64,000 bases of DNA from Watersipora subatra (taxonomy: Eukaryota; Bryozoa; Gymnolaemata; Cheilostomatida; Watersiporidae). The translations under genes and the position numbers were made by a program. Location of the stretch: positions 56,747,526-56,811,525 of the forward strand of contig NC_088717.1 in assembly GCF_963576615.1 (NCBI RefSeq). Direction: 5' to 3'. Below are positions 12,195 through 24,613 of the stretch, piece after piece. How positions within the stretch are numbered: position 1 is the first letter of the stretch; each line of letters begins with the position of its first letter. The notes under the pieces were generated by a model. The model saw only the letters and a program-made list of their open reading frames with translations, was not told the DNA's origin and made no database searches.

Positions 12195-12500
12195 CGTTTA
12201 AATGTTAACTCCTGTTAACATTTAACTCATGTTAATATTTAACTCTTGTTAACATTCAATTCATGTTAATATTCAACTCATATTAACACTCAACTTTTTT
12301 TAACGCTTAACTTTAGTTAATATTTAACTTCCATTAACATTTGACTTCTGTTAACATTTAACTTCCATTAACATTTAACTTCCATTAACATTCGGCTTCT
12401 GTTAAAATTTGACTTCTGTTAACATTTGACTTCTGTTAATAGCCCACTTGTTAGTGTTCACCTTCTGCTAATATTGAATTCTTATTAACATTCAAGCTAT
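12195..12500 (+). repeat. Degenerate 17-bp tandem array
   Basis: Units such as TTAACATTTGACTTCTG recur about 17 times with many substitutions. GTTAAC palindromes appear in most units. Confidence 0.8.
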
Positions 12501-12645
12501 TTATTGTAGTAGAAGAAATGCAGTTTATAAACAGTAAAACAAGAGCTAGTGCTGAAATTATAGCAGTGAGTCTCAAGCTTTGTTTTAACAGATAATCAAA
12601 TAAGTTACACACTCGTTGGAATTTGCATTTATCCTGTTAGAGTTC

Positions 12646-12651
12646 TTTATT
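12646..12651 (-). terminator. Candidate polyadenylation signal, FABP paralog 3
   Basis: AATAAA on the minus strand, about 215 bases after the stop codon at 12866. Confidence 0.45.
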
Positions 12652-12865
12652 GCACATGTTTAATATTAAAAACAGCAGCACTTTTTTGACAAAAAAGCAG
12701 GCAGCGAGCTTTCGCAGTGCTAACAACCACATGCTGTCATGTGATATCTATAGTGATGGATGCACATTTATATCGAATATTTTTGGTATTCCGACGTCTG
12801 TAGAGCTGGTTCACCTTTGCCCGTTTTTGCACTTGCGTATACACTCTCTGCCAATAGCTTCTTTT

Positions 12866-14972
12866 TCAAACTCTGATCATCTTTCGTACACATGACACAG
12901 GAGGGGACGACTCACACGTTCTCGTCTGTAAAATAAAAGTACTTTTGAATATGCAGCTGAGAGTTTGTCAATCAGAGATGAAAATACAACCGAGGAATGA
13001 TGAGGCAACAAATAGATATTCAATAACAGACATTTTTAATCCCCACGTTATAGGTAAATGCTGTACAACATCTGTACAACATCTGCACAACATCTGTACA
13101 ACATCTGTACAACATCTGCACAGCTCAGGGAGTAAAAATTTATAATGTTACTGTTAAACTTTCTTCTAGTTGATTTCTTAAAGGGTTGTGATGGCCAACC
13201 TAGCAGCATGTTGTTCTATCCATTACATTGCTATCAGAAAGCAAACAAAAGTTTGTGTGCATATTCACATTTACATGTATATATGACAATCCAAAAGCCT
13301 TGTTAGGTGATAAAATGGTAAACCTTTGGGTATAGGAAACAGTGAGCAGTTAGACAAGGAAATAAGCTTCTTTTGACAGCATAGCTGGCTGACTCTAGTT
13401 GACAAGCACAACTCTCATTTGATAACTAGTAATATTTCATGCACAAAAGTTGGTGCAAGCCTAGAAATCGGTTGATAAAGACCAACAAAGCCACTTGAGA
13501 ATAGTTGTTAAGAGTTAGTGAGAAACTTTAACAGAATTTGGTCTAACAAAAAATTGACAGTCATTTTTCATAATGGCTTTAATATAATCAATATAATATA
13601 ATCAATCATCTGTGAAATTTTAACAGTTAGTGTTAATTATAAACTTGGCCAAAAGTTTTAAAAGTCTGAGTAAAGTGAATTTCTTTAAATTTTATTGCAT
13701 CAATTAAATTTAGTTAAATGTTTTTAACGTATAAAATATAGCTTGTTCAAGAAACAGAAGGGCGCTACTTTAAGCCTTATATATACCAAATGTTTTATGC
13801 ACCACAAACATTCTCACTCTATGGTCGTAAAAGTGCTGAATAAAAATGTTCTCCAGCTAATACACCCTTCGCAAATATCACATGTGAAGACAGCACTCTA
13901 AGAAATACGGTGATAACCAAAAGCTGCATTAAATATCTGAGCTCCTACTTTGTGTTTCGCTGATGGAACTAATACAAATATAAAAAATATTTTCTTCACA
14001 TTTCAGCAAATGTAACTCACTGTTTCTATAAAAATTTTAAGATTTACACGTAAAACATTCTGTATGTAAGCACCAACATTCATATATAGAATTGAGCACT
14101 CATGTTATACTTTATGTAAAATAAATCCCAACCTCTACAAGCTGTCCACCAACAAGTTCTGTGGTAGAAGTGCAGTTGTATGGACTCCCTTTTTGTGTTC
14201 TCACCAGCTTTCCTCCCTCTTCGGTAAAGGTTGTCTAAAATAAAATTTCTAAAAAATTTTAAAAAGGAAATGGCTGCTAAAACTCGCAATATTTAAATAT
14301 CATAAAGAGGATAATGTTTCGGTCACTTTATGTATTTTTGAGCTGTAGAATATAAAGACTTTATGGTTTTGGAACAGTGACTCATTTTTTAAACGTTTGC
14401 AAGTACTTTTTGTTTCAATTTAAAGCTATTGAAAAATTATCAATGTAAGTTAGAAAGAAACAGCGATTCGATTTGATGCTTATGTATAAAATCTGACGGC
14501 TTTCAGTAGGTTTTAAGTTTACTAGAGCCTTAGATTACCTGGTAAACTCTGCCTCCAGCCAGCGTCTCTGAGAACTCATTCCCTAGGGTGAAGGTTGTTT
14601 CATGGGAGTTACCTTTTGCTTTCATTGTCTGAGTTATCTTATCTCCATTAACACTCCACTCTACATATGTTTCTGCTTGCACAGCTCCTTCTATCATGTC
14701 GCCAGCTAAGCCTAAAATATACAGAAAATAACTTATATTAATGAGCAATAGTCAAAAAGTTAACAAGTACTAATATTGATAAATAATAATTAATACTAAT
14801 AATATTAATAATTAAATATTTTATTTGTATTGTGCTCTATTATGATAATGCAATCCTATGTAGCTAATAAGTGAAAAAAAAACATACCAATGGCTTCAAG
14901 GTAGTTTCCCAAATTCTCTGATGCATCATTGTCTATTTTCCATGTTCCAACAAATGACTGCGCGACAGACAT
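12866..14972 (-). CDS. Fatty acid-binding protein (FABP) paralog 3
   Basis: Minus-strand exons: 14888-14972, 14539-14711, 14133-14234 and 12866-12925 (85, 173, 102 and 60 bases), 139 residues plus TGA. The product starts MSVAQSFVGTWKIDNDASEN, continues GLAGDMIEGAVQAETYVEW and FTLGNEFSETLAGGRVYQ, then TTFTEEGGKLVRTQKGSPYNC, and ends TRTCESSPPVSCVRKMIRV. These are the signature strands and helix-turn-helix lid of the FABP barrel. By eye, exon 2 is almost the same as that of the plus-strand paralog at 23161-27921, differing at about five of 58 residues, and the 20 bases before the exon 2 acceptor are also nearly identical, so the two are recent duplicates or have undergone gene conversion. Cytosolic lipid carriage is inferred from the family; the ligand is unknown. 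Confidence 0.94.
13063..13125 (+). repeat. 12-bp tandem repeat in FABP 3 intron 3
   Basis: ACAACATCTGTA / ACAACATCTGCA repeats about five times. Confidence 0.85.
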
Positions 14973-15057
14973 GACAGGTGCTCTAGATTTAACAGCTAAG
15001 AATTAGTGTGAACAGATGTAGAAGGTGATCGTCTAATTTGGATGCTATCACTCTGGC

Positions 15058-15132
15058 TTTATATAGGTTACCAAATGTCCTATATCTCAGCCTGAGAGGC
15101 AGCTGTCAGGGTGTTGCAAGGGCTATGATTGG
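15058..15132 (-). promoter_or_regulatory. CCAAT and TATA boxes of FABP paralog 3
   Basis: On the minus strand AGCCAATCATAG (CCAAT at 15128-15132) lies 67 bases before TATATAAA (15058-15065). A weak copy of the shared element, ATATAGGACATTT (15073-15085), lies between them. The ATG is about 90 bases downstream at 14972. Confidence 0.75.
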
Positions 15133-15785
15133 CTAGTTTATAAGATAATTAGCCACACATGTTATTTTACTCAACACCAGCCCAGACACAGTTGTTATGT
15201 CTGTAACACTATAATGTAGTGTGTAATGCTACGTCACCAGTGAGCTCATCAATAATATAGCAGTCTTATTAAGGTTGATTTGATGCCAGAGTGATCTGTT
15301 AACAAAATAAAAGGCTTTGTGGAAACCAGCCCTAATCTCATAGCCAGTAGTGCAGGCCAAATCTTTTGTTTTTGACATTTTGACAAGAAGTTGAGGAAAA
15401 AGAGGAGAAGGTTGAAAACAGAGCTGCATGAAAATCAGTAATGAAGCCGAAGCCATAAGACAGTTATTGTTGAAACAACCGGCTGCAAGAGAGAAATACA
15501 TTTGAGACAGAGCTTGCAATAATTCGGAAAAAATGTTTATAAATGTTTTCAATTTATTCATTTCAAAATATTTTTGTATTGCGATGGCTTCTTTTATTGT
15601 AGAGTGACGCGAGTTGTATTACAAATAAAATTATTTTTTATTGAGCATCAAATTTTGGTGTAAAACATAATTATTGAGCCAATCACACCAAAGCAGCAAA
15701 ATAGCAAATACTGCTGAACATGGGTGAATACATTGCAGCTCAAAGGGAAAATTGCATGAAAAAATTTATTATAATGCTTGCAATA

Positions 15786-16693
15786 AATTTGAATTTTGTT
15801 AAAGGTTGACTTGCAATAAAATTCACATTACAGTTATTTGATATGAAAAGATTCATCATGTCTTACTCTGTTGTGTTGTAGGTGCAAAATATGTGGAAAT
15901 GTGATTACAAGCTCTTAAAAGCTCAAAAACAAACAATTAATCACAGCCACACGAGACCGCTGTTGTTTGGATTCTCTATCCAAAACGGCTCAAATGTGAC
16001 GTAGTTGTGGTAGATGGTTTCTGTTTACACTTCCATGCAACCTTATTCGTCGAAATATTTTCACAAATATACTTCACGCATTCAATAAAACCATGTCTAT
16101 TGTTCTTACGCGTCTGTTTTATCGTCATCGTAATGCTGTCACTTTTAACAGTGATATCTTATAACTTACCGTAAAAATTCGTTTACTTTTTTAGCCTTAG
16201 CTTGAAGGAGTACATATCATTGTCTGATAATCATGACGAGCCTGTTGATCACCTGTGATAATCGAAAAGTGCTGCAGAAATTATTTGCGAAGTATTGGGT
16301 CACATGATCAGATTACGACTTGCCGATTAGACCAAACCGAAACAAAACTGTAAAGTAGCAAGCATCTATATTTGATACGAGGTCTTCGGTAAAACCCGAA
16401 TTGTTTGTCATAAACTAGTGCTACGATAAGTTTTATATTGAGCTTATTATTGGCCTCTCAATTCACGTAAGAACATCACGTGACAAGACAATAACCAAAT
16501 TTCATGGCTACGTCAGAGAAATAAAGAGATTCCAATCTACGGCGGCTTTTCGTTTTTGAGCTTTTAAGAGCTTGTAATCACATTTCCACATATTTCGCAC
16601 CTACAACACAACAGAGTAAGACATAGTGAATCTTTTGATACCAAATAACTGTAATGTGAATTTTGTTGCAAGTCAACCTTTAATAACTTCATA
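15786..16693. mobile_element. Foldback/MITE-like element with 145-bp inverted arms
   Basis: Arm 15786-15930 is repeated in reverse at 16551-16693, with roughly 90% identity by eye over about 145 bases, including the words AGCTCTTAAAAGCTC and GTGTTGTAGGTGC. Weaker inverted similarity goes further inward, to TGACGTAG at about 16004 and its partner near 16510. No transposase is present. Target duplication was not resolved, so the superfamily is open. Confidence 0.75.
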
Positions 16694-19286
16694 ATTTTTT
16701 AATTTATTTAATTTAGAATACTTTGTGTCGTTACAAAGCATTCTAAATTAATTGTTTTCTTATTCCAGCTTGAATCATTTTTTCTTCTGTTTTGATTTCA
16801 TTTTAAAGCTTAATTGTTAACAACCAGTGACCAACTTGCCGCAAAGCAGCGAGTGTAAATACCAAACAGTACGAATATAGAGAATATTATGCCCAAGAGA
16901 ACTGTCCAGGGCACTACAGAGCAAGTGTTTAACAGGTGCTCTTTCCGTGACAGGTGTTTAGGAGGTACTTCTTCAGTTACAGGTTTACTCTGTAAACCTT
17001 ACATAATCCATCTTTGCTCTAACGTCAAAGCCCACAAACATAACCTGTGTCTACAAACAAATTAATACAATAAAACTGGTTTGTTGTATATTATTTTATT
17101 AAATACAAAATGCTTCACCTTAATTGTATTCTTCTCAACTAAACTCTCCGCAAACACCGCGTGTTAGTTTCATTTATAAGTTTTCAGTGAATTGTAAAAG
17201 TTGACAATCCCTTAATCATTTCCAATTTATTAAATTTTTAGCAGACATATATTGACGTAGCAGACATATGGGTGATACATTCTTTCTTTCAGCTTATATA
17301 GTCATTAGTAAAAAAAGATTCCATGACCAGACCTTTTGGAGACAGATTAAGCTTCTAGTTGAACTTCACAGTATTTGTAACAATGGTACAAAAACATATA
17401 AACTGTAATAAATTATAAAACTTTAAAAAACTTTTTCTTTGTTTGTAAAGACTTGTGCACTTTAAGGCATATTATTTGGTTATTTACAGAGGCGCAACGA
17501 TGTTGAACTGGTGGCAGTCGGTCAAGCCACTTTTATAGATGCTGAAGTTAAAAATTGTCAAAAAGGCTTAATCCTTCATAGGACTAGTTTCTTTTAACCT
17601 TGGCCTTCTGACGGGATTAAATTAGATGCCGAAAGGAAAGTAAAGGATTAGTATTAGCTTTAGATATTTGGTACCTGTGAGCAGGTGTTTGTTATATCTA
17701 TTGGCTGAATTTACTCCACACATGGCTTGGAAAGGAGATGTTATTTTGTGTTGTTGCCGGTTACGATTGTACTTTGAAAGAAATTTTCCACTCAACACTC
17801 AGTTTAATATTTGGATAGCGAGCCTACACATACACAAGGTTTGTTGTTTTAAACAGCGCCAATCTGTTTCATGGTCATTACTAACACATAATTGGTTTAC
17901 ACATTCTGGATAGAAGTAGCCTGGGTTCACAGTCGCTTATGATAAGGGGAGGCTACATTTGACACCCTTTGTGGTCACTAAAAAGAGTGTTAATGTATTA
18001 GGGATGCTCACCATATTTGGAGAAAGCAATGAGACGCCAATTGTCTCTTGCAATACCAGCGTCATCACAGTTACCAAACTGCATCTTAGCAGCTAAAAAC
18101 AAGCCGACAGCACGCTAACAATGCCTCAAATAAAAACAAAAGGAGTCATTATGAGGTGACAACTGTCTGGCCTTGTCATAATTCCGGGACACTACCTGCT
18201 GATGGCTGTCACACTGATGGAGCCTGTATGTAAGTGCACTGTTGGTTAATGCATACGGTCCCACCTGATAAAACTGACTACTTTGTAAAAAAAAAACTTT
18301 CCATTTTTGGCAAGATTTGTCACTACCCAGTTATTGTTTTAAGTCGCGGAGTTTCTACAAGTGGATATTAAGAAATCATGATCCATGGAAACTCCAGGTT
18401 TTTTTAATATAAACCATTGGTATATAGTTTTTACTCCAGATTTCTTTGCTTAATGAAATATAATTATTAGTTGAAAGAACTTTTGATGAATGCAAGTTTT
18501 GAGTATTTTGTCACAAAAAGGTTGATCACAAAGGCATCTGGGGGCTTCAGAAGCTATATTAGGCACTGTCATGGTTTTCAAAAATCATGTATGTGTCGTG
18601 TTAAATGTTACTCTCCAAAAGGGTAAACAACTCTGTTAAGAGAAAGGTTTGAAAATATATCTCACGTAGAAACACAAGCCAAAATTGACTTATTATTAGA
18701 AATTGAGAACAGAACACCTAAAAAAGACAAGCTCCATATATTTTTTGGGATTTAATATGCTTTTAAGATATAAAAGGCATTCGAATTTCAATCATGTAAC
18801 TCTCCCAATCATAGGAGAAATACAATATATTTTGCCTTGATTGAAGGACACGATGGTACACAATAGCCAAGTGGGGTAGAGGCTGTTGATGATGAATAAG
18901 CCCATGCGTGGCAACTCATCAGCAAAAGATGTGGCCCTAGATCTTTATAAATATTTTTAAAGTTTTTAGGCTACAATTGCCAAACACTTGCTTTATAACA
19001 AACGTTCTTTGTGGACGTTTAAAGTGTTTTGCTAGATTCACTTATGGGTCTTCAATAGAGTAATTACTGTGTTGATCATATGTCTCCGATAGCGGTATAT
19101 AGATGACAACTCCAATTTCATTGCTATACATAGGACAAAAACAAATGCTTCTCACACACCATTCTAGAAAATTTTTTTGCTTTGTCACCCCTCGAGGTTG
19201 CAGCTAATCTTAAAGAGCTCTCAGTGTGAACAATGTGATGCCGGCATTGAACTTAGACTGGCCTTGACTCATTTTTGTGTATCATT

Positions 19287-19372
19287 ACAGTATTTTTGTG
19301 TGAAAGGGGGAGCACATTTTTCAACCTCTACAGTATTTTTGTGTGAAAGGGGGAGCACATTTTTCAACCTCT
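19287..19372 (+). repeat. Perfect 43-bp tandem duplication
   Basis: Positions 19287-19329 and 19330-19372 appear identical, joined head to tail. The unit begins ACAGTATTTTTGTGTGAAAG. Identity implies a recent event. Confidence 0.93.
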
Positions 19373-19457
19373 TGAGCTTATGTCATCAAAAGAATCCCGA
19401 TGGTAACAGCCCCCCTCTGCACCTCTATTATCATCTGATTGAATGGTTCTTTATTCT

Positions 19458-19640
19458 ACAAGTCATTACAAGTCGTCAAAAGTCGTCACAAGTTGTCACA
19501 AGTCGTCACAAGTCGTCACAAGTCATCACAAGTCATCACAAGTCATCACAAGTCGTCACAAGTCGTCACAAATTGCCACAAGTCGCCACAAGTCGCCACA
19601 AGTCGCCACAAGTCGCCACAAGTCATTACAAGTCGTCAAG
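19458..19640 (+). repeat. 10-bp tandem array (ACAAGTCGTC)
   Basis: About 18 units of ACAAGTCGTC or ACAAGTCATC/ACAAGTCGCC. The long reading frames across it in all three forward frames result from the repeat lacking stops and are not taken as genes. Confidence 0.93.
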
Positions 19641-20384
19641 TGTTAAACACTCACTAGACATGTGCTTCTCGCCGCACTGATGTGTTGAATTGAAGATTTA
19701 AAGTTATCAGCATCAGTCAAGAACACTAGAGCCCGCAAAAGTACACGTACTATATATAACTACATGTACATCTACTAGAGTAAAGTATTTTTTAGCCAAA
19801 ATGGTGTAAGGAATAATTTACAGAAGAAAATAATACAGTAAACAAAAAATTATTTTTAATAGTTTCACACTCCTGAAAGGCGAAAATATTTGAGGGAAAT
19901 CATAAATTCTCTGAACCATCATACACTTTACACTCTAACATTACCTGGAGGCAAGGCATTTGTTAGCGAGTGTTGCAGTCGCTCTGCAATTGCATACTGA
20001 GATCAAACGTGGTCTTGTTTGTAGGATTTTGAAGGGAAGACATTACGTTCCATCAATGTTTTGTAAGAATATATTGGAGAAAGTTGGTTATACAAGATTT
20101 CTTTTGCAATCTTTTCAAAGCTCTGTGATGCTTACAGAGTGTAAACCAATATTGCGCTGTGCTGAACTATGACCCAGTACAATGTTGTATTGTGAGTGTT
20201 TGTTGCCCAAGAGGTCCACCTGTTGCTAGGGTAGATGATCTGGTTGCTAGGGTAAATGATCAAGGTGTTTCTGGTTTTATCTCAGTCTAAAATCATCATA
20301 TACATCTCCTTTATTACACTGGTTATTAGCCTGTGTTCCAATAAACTCTAAAGGTTTGGTTTTTTTAATGACCAATCGCTATGT

Positions 20385-21065
20385 AATGCTATGTAATAAT
20401 CAACTAATTTTAGTTAATGTTATGTAATATTATGTACTGCTAGGCACTGCTATGTACTGCGATGTACTGCGATGTAATGCTACGCTGTACTATGTAATAC
20501 TAAGCAATGCTATGTAATGCTATGCAATGCCATGTAATGTTATGCAGTGTAAGGTTATGCAATGCAATGTAATGCTATGCAATTCATGTAATGCTATTTA
20601 ATGCTATGTCATGGTATGTAATGCTATGTAATGTGATGCGGCGCGATGTAATGCAATGCATGTAACGCTATGTAATTTTATGTAATGCTGTGGAATGCTA
20701 TGTAATGTGATGCAATGCTATGTAATACTATGATATGCTATGTAATACTATGATATGCTATGTAATGCTATGCAATGCTATTTAATGCTATGTCATGCTA
20801 TATAACGTGATGCAACGCTACACAATGCTACGCAATGCTACACTACGCAACGCTACGAAATGTTACACAATGCTACGTAACGCTACGTAAAGCTACATTA
20901 CTCTACGTAATGCTGCGCAATGCTACATAACGCTACGTAATGCTGCGTAATGGTAGGTAAGGTTATGTAAAACTACGGAGCCTTACTTAACGCTAAGTAA
21001 TGTTACACAACGTACACAATGCTATACAATGCTATGCAAGGCTATGTAATGCTATGCAATGCCTG
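20385..21065 (+). repeat. Degenerate 10-bp tandem array (GCTATGTAAT)
   Basis: About 680 bases of decayed units of GCTATGTAAT / GCTACGTAAT, with the phase still visible. It moves from AT-rich units (TATG) to units with CpG (TACG) in its second half. Confidence 0.9.
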
Positions 21066-21335
21066 TTTATTGAAAATGAGAGTTTAAAAGCAGGAGCACA
21101 CTCAAAAAATATTAAGCGAGTTTGCTGGCATACCCACCAGCATTGACATTGAAGATGGCGCAGGTGACAAGCAGTAACATGTTTGTGTGTATTGTGAGCA
21201 CTTCATACTTATGTCAGTCATTTTGTCATAACTGACTCACTGATTGATAGTGACTATAGTTAAAATAAAACAATTGAAATAAAAAAACAGCGCAAAAAAA
21301 AGTTTAATCTGTGATAAAAACTTGATCACGTTGAT

Positions 21336-21890
21336 ATAGATAATGTATATGTAGCAGAGTATACAATAGATTATGTATATGTACAAGAGTATATAATAGA
21401 TAGTGTATATGTACAAGAGTATATAATAGATAATGTGTATGTACAAGAGTATATAATAGATAATGTATATGTACAAGAGTATATAATAGATTATGTATAT
21501 GTACAAGAGTATATAATAGATAGTGTATATGTACAAGAGTATATAATAGATAATGTGTATGTACAAGAGTATATAATAGATAATGTATATGTACAAGAGT
21601 ATATAATAGATTATGTATATGTACAAGAGTATATAATAGATAATGTATATGTACAAGAGTATATAATAGATAGTGTATATGTATGTACAAGAGTATATAA
21701 TAGATTATGTATATGTACAAGAGTATATAATAGATTATGTATATGTACAAAAGTATATAATAGATAGTGTATATGTACAAGAGTATATAATAGATTATGT
21801 ATATGTACAAGAGTATATATTAGATAATGTATATGTACAAGAGTATATAATAGATTATGTATATGTACAAGAATATATATGCGTAATATA
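21336..21890 (+). repeat. 30-bp tandem array, about 18 copies
   Basis: The core TACAAGAGTATATAATAGAT plus TATGTATATG repeats every 30 bases. As 30 is divisible by three, long open frames run on both strands; these are repeat artefacts. Copies differ at a few fixed sites (GATTATG, GATAATG, GATAGTG), which form a higher-order pattern. Confidence 0.94.
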
Positions 21891-22124
21891 GATCAAATCA
21901 AAGCAAATATTGTTTTGAATATACAAGTAAAAGGGTATACTGAAGAGTATAGAAACTGATGTGTATAAATGTCAAAGGAAAAATATTCAGCCATGTTTGA
22001 CACTTCCTGTGTGTATTCCAAAAGGTTAGCAGCAAGGCAGATGCTTGCACTAGTGCAAAATGTCTTATTTTACTTTCCTTGCTCTATGGCCTTCATAGAG
22101 TTAAATGAACTGGGCTAATTTTGG

Positions 22125-22223
22125 GTTGAACACTTTCATATAGAATAATTCTGTTAAACTTTATAATGGTATCACCCTGCAACAGGCAATTGATAAGAAA
22201 TGCTTTTTATGTATGATGACTGT
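22125..22223 (+). repeat. About 100-bp repeat, copy 1
   Basis: Matches 26771-26868 in the same orientation. Shared words are CACTTTCATATAGAAT, AAACTTTATAATGGTAT and CACTGCAACAGGC (CCCTGCAACAGGC here). Confidence 0.75.
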
Positions 22224-22315
22224 GATACTTTGGGTATGTGATAACTCTAAAGACACTACAGTACTAATAGGATGAAATCATGTGAAATGCTACTAAAATT
22301 AGACCAAAACACATA

Positions 22316-22715
22316 CCGTACTTTTCGGACTATTAGCCGCTACTTTTTTCTGATGATTTGAGCCATGCGGCTTATGTATGGGTGCAGCTATTCTGTGGCT
22401 TTTTCTTTCATCGCTAGGGCCCATTAACCAGAATCTCCGGTTAGTGCACCTCTAGCGGTGAAAGAAAATACGAAACAATGCCTAACGGTGCTCTTCCGTT
22501 AAGCACTAGGTTAAAAAGCATCGATTAATCCGAAACAGTGGCGTTAGGCACTGTTCCGTTTTAAACAGCAAAGTTGGTGTCGCGTTAAAAAGCACCGTCC
22601 TGAGTTCTGCGGCCTATACAAAGGTGCAGCCTATGTATTGTTTTATTATCATTTTCTGGAAAATAAAGCAGATGCGGCTTATATAGGGGTGCGGTCTATA
22701 GTCCGAAAAATAGGG
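22316..22715. mobile_element. Non-autonomous TIR element (MITE) flanked by TA
   Basis: The left end CCGTACTTTTCGGACTAT and the inverted right end CCCTATTTTTCGGACTAT match over most of 18 bases, and similarity continues inward through GCCGC / GACCGC words. TA flanks each side, as for Tc1/mariner-type insertions. The inside is rich in short inverted repeats and carries no coding sequence. From memory, palindromic elements with CGGACTATAAGCCGC ends occur in many animal genomes. Confidence 0.8.
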
Positions 22716-23005
22716 TAATTGTAATAGATTGTTTTTAAAATGACTTTGACATGACGCAATCTACAAATAGTATTATAGTTCTTGCGTTACTGGCTACAAA
22801 GCTGCATAGTGGTTGTTATGATTATTCTATATGTTTGTAACAACAGTTATAGCTGACTGAACATGGTCTCAATGGTCAAAGATCAGCAAACGTTGGTGGG
22901 CTGCCAGTGGCGAAATGGCACCCAATGACGTGATGTACTTTATGAGACAACTATAACAATATGTCGTTGCCGTGTGCAAGTATGTAAAACATTTCCTTCT
23001 CTCAG

Positions 23006-23075
23006 CCAATCAGTAAGTTTGTATGATTGCAGGAGACTCTCAGGTCAATATGTCAAACAGTTTTGTCTATATAAG
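23006..23075 (+). promoter_or_regulatory. CCAAT and TATA boxes of FABP paralog 4
   Basis: AGCCAATCAG (CCAAT at 23006-23010) is followed by GTCAATATGTCAAACAG (23044-23060) and TATATAAG (23068-23075). The ATG is at 23161. The middle element resembles the one before paralog 7. Confidence 0.75.
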
Positions 23076-23160
23076 GCAGTTTTTTTACTCAATTCATAGA
23101 ATACCTGCTATATCTTGTCAAATCTGTCACCTGTCACTCTAAAAAACTTTGTACATCAAC

Positions 23161-24561
23161 ATGCCTGTTGTACAGTCACTCGTCGGAACATGGAAGATTG
23201 ACAATGCCGCAACTGAGAATTTGGGAGCCTATCTTGAAGCAATTGGTACGGATACTTTATTATAAATATATAATATAATCCGATAGGTATTTAGAGTTTG
23301 ATGTGTGACACTTGTTACTCATAAATACATAAGTTTTTATAGCCTGTAAACTAAACTGCGACTATTTTAAAAATTATCTAATTTCTTATGAAGCATTTCT
23401 TTCTAGACATGCAATTTTGTAATTAAAACGGACCTATTTAGCAGCATAAACTGCTTCCTAGCATTAAATATTAGTTTCCTATTATCTAACATTTGTGGCT
23501 GCAACATGGTTATCTAACTAATTGGTGTTAAATAATTTGCATGATTATCAAGTTTTATCCAAAATATGTTGAAGATATTTGAATATTTGTTAGAGATTAA
23601 ATAAAAAATATTAGTAAAAACAAGTGTAGATATTTTTCTCATAGATTTATGGTAAGGCTGATGGATGTTTAATTTTCACAACAGTAACACTCAGAACTTA
23701 CAGGTTACTGATCTAGATGTGAGAATGTCTGGTACTTTGAAAAAATTTAAGCTAACTTTTTTTTCATTTATTATTGTTTTACAACAACTAATGATAACCT
23801 GATGTCAGGTGCTAAGTAGATAAGTAGACCGAGAAGGAAGAATAACACATGTCACGCGTGGCATGTGTATATGAACATATGCGTGTGCATGTCACATGTA
23901 CATGTATATGTCCATATATGTAGTTATACATGTGCATATACAGGCATATACATGTACATGTATGTTCATATATGTATGAGTACTTATACATATATATACA
24001 TATATGTATACATATACGTATAAATACTCATACATATACATGTAAACGCATATAGATATCTATAGATATCTATAGATATCTATAGATATCTATAGTTATC
24101 TATAGATATCTATAGATATCCATAGATATCGGTATGCATATCTATATATAAATCTCAGTGTTTGTCTTTTCATCATTTTGTTAAACCCTGTGTCCAGTTA
24201 TAACAATTAAAATCTGGAATTAGAAATGGATTTGATCTCGGGACTTCCAGATCTAAAGTCAGCGAACTTGACTATTAAGCTACATGGAATGCAATGGATT
24301 CATGGGGAAAATAGTCATTACATTGGTTAAGATACTCAGATATAAAGCGCTTGTTTGAGGTTAATAACTAGTAATGTTGACTATTACATGTAACGATTAA
24401 TAATCTGGCCCAAAACGCTGGTATTGTTTTAGTAAAAATTTTAATAGAGATCTAGCTTTCCAAGTAAGTTACTCAAATTCATCAGGTAATTATTCTAATA
24501 CCCGTGCAATGCCGGGCATTCAGCTAGTGTATATATATACTAGATGAATGTCCGGTGTGAC

Positions 24562-24613
<52 letters not shown>

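Larger units (their letters stand above)
8256..12865. other. Intergenic region between FABP paralogs 2 and 3
   Basis: No gene is recognised. Beyond the promoter of paralog 2 it holds a C homopolymer (8745-8765), a SINE family A copy (about 9456-9586, minus), the second copy of the dispersed repeat (11358-11710), a 17-bp array (about 12195-12500) and the 3' end of paralog 3. The part 9600-11350 shows nothing firm. Confidence 0.6.
14973..23160. other. Intergenic region between FABP paralogs 3 and 4
   Basis: The two flanking FABP genes are divergently transcribed across this 8.2 kb. It holds a foldback element (15786-16693), a 43-bp perfect duplication (19287-19372), a 10-bp array (19458-19640), a degenerate 10-bp array (20385-21065), a 30-bp array (21336-21890) and a MITE (22316-22715). 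The part 16700-18850 shows no gene or element. A SINE-head-like TAGCCAAGTGGGG lies near 18866. Confidence 0.65.

Noticed and set aside
19177-19680. Long plus-strand frames rich in HKSSQV repeats
   Set aside because: They lie on the 10-bp array; all three frames are open because the unit has no stops. No start context or family match.
21237-21891. Frames of 110-168 codons on both strands (YIIDYVYVQE and IYYILLYI repeats)
   Set aside because: Product of a stop-free 30-bp tandem unit.
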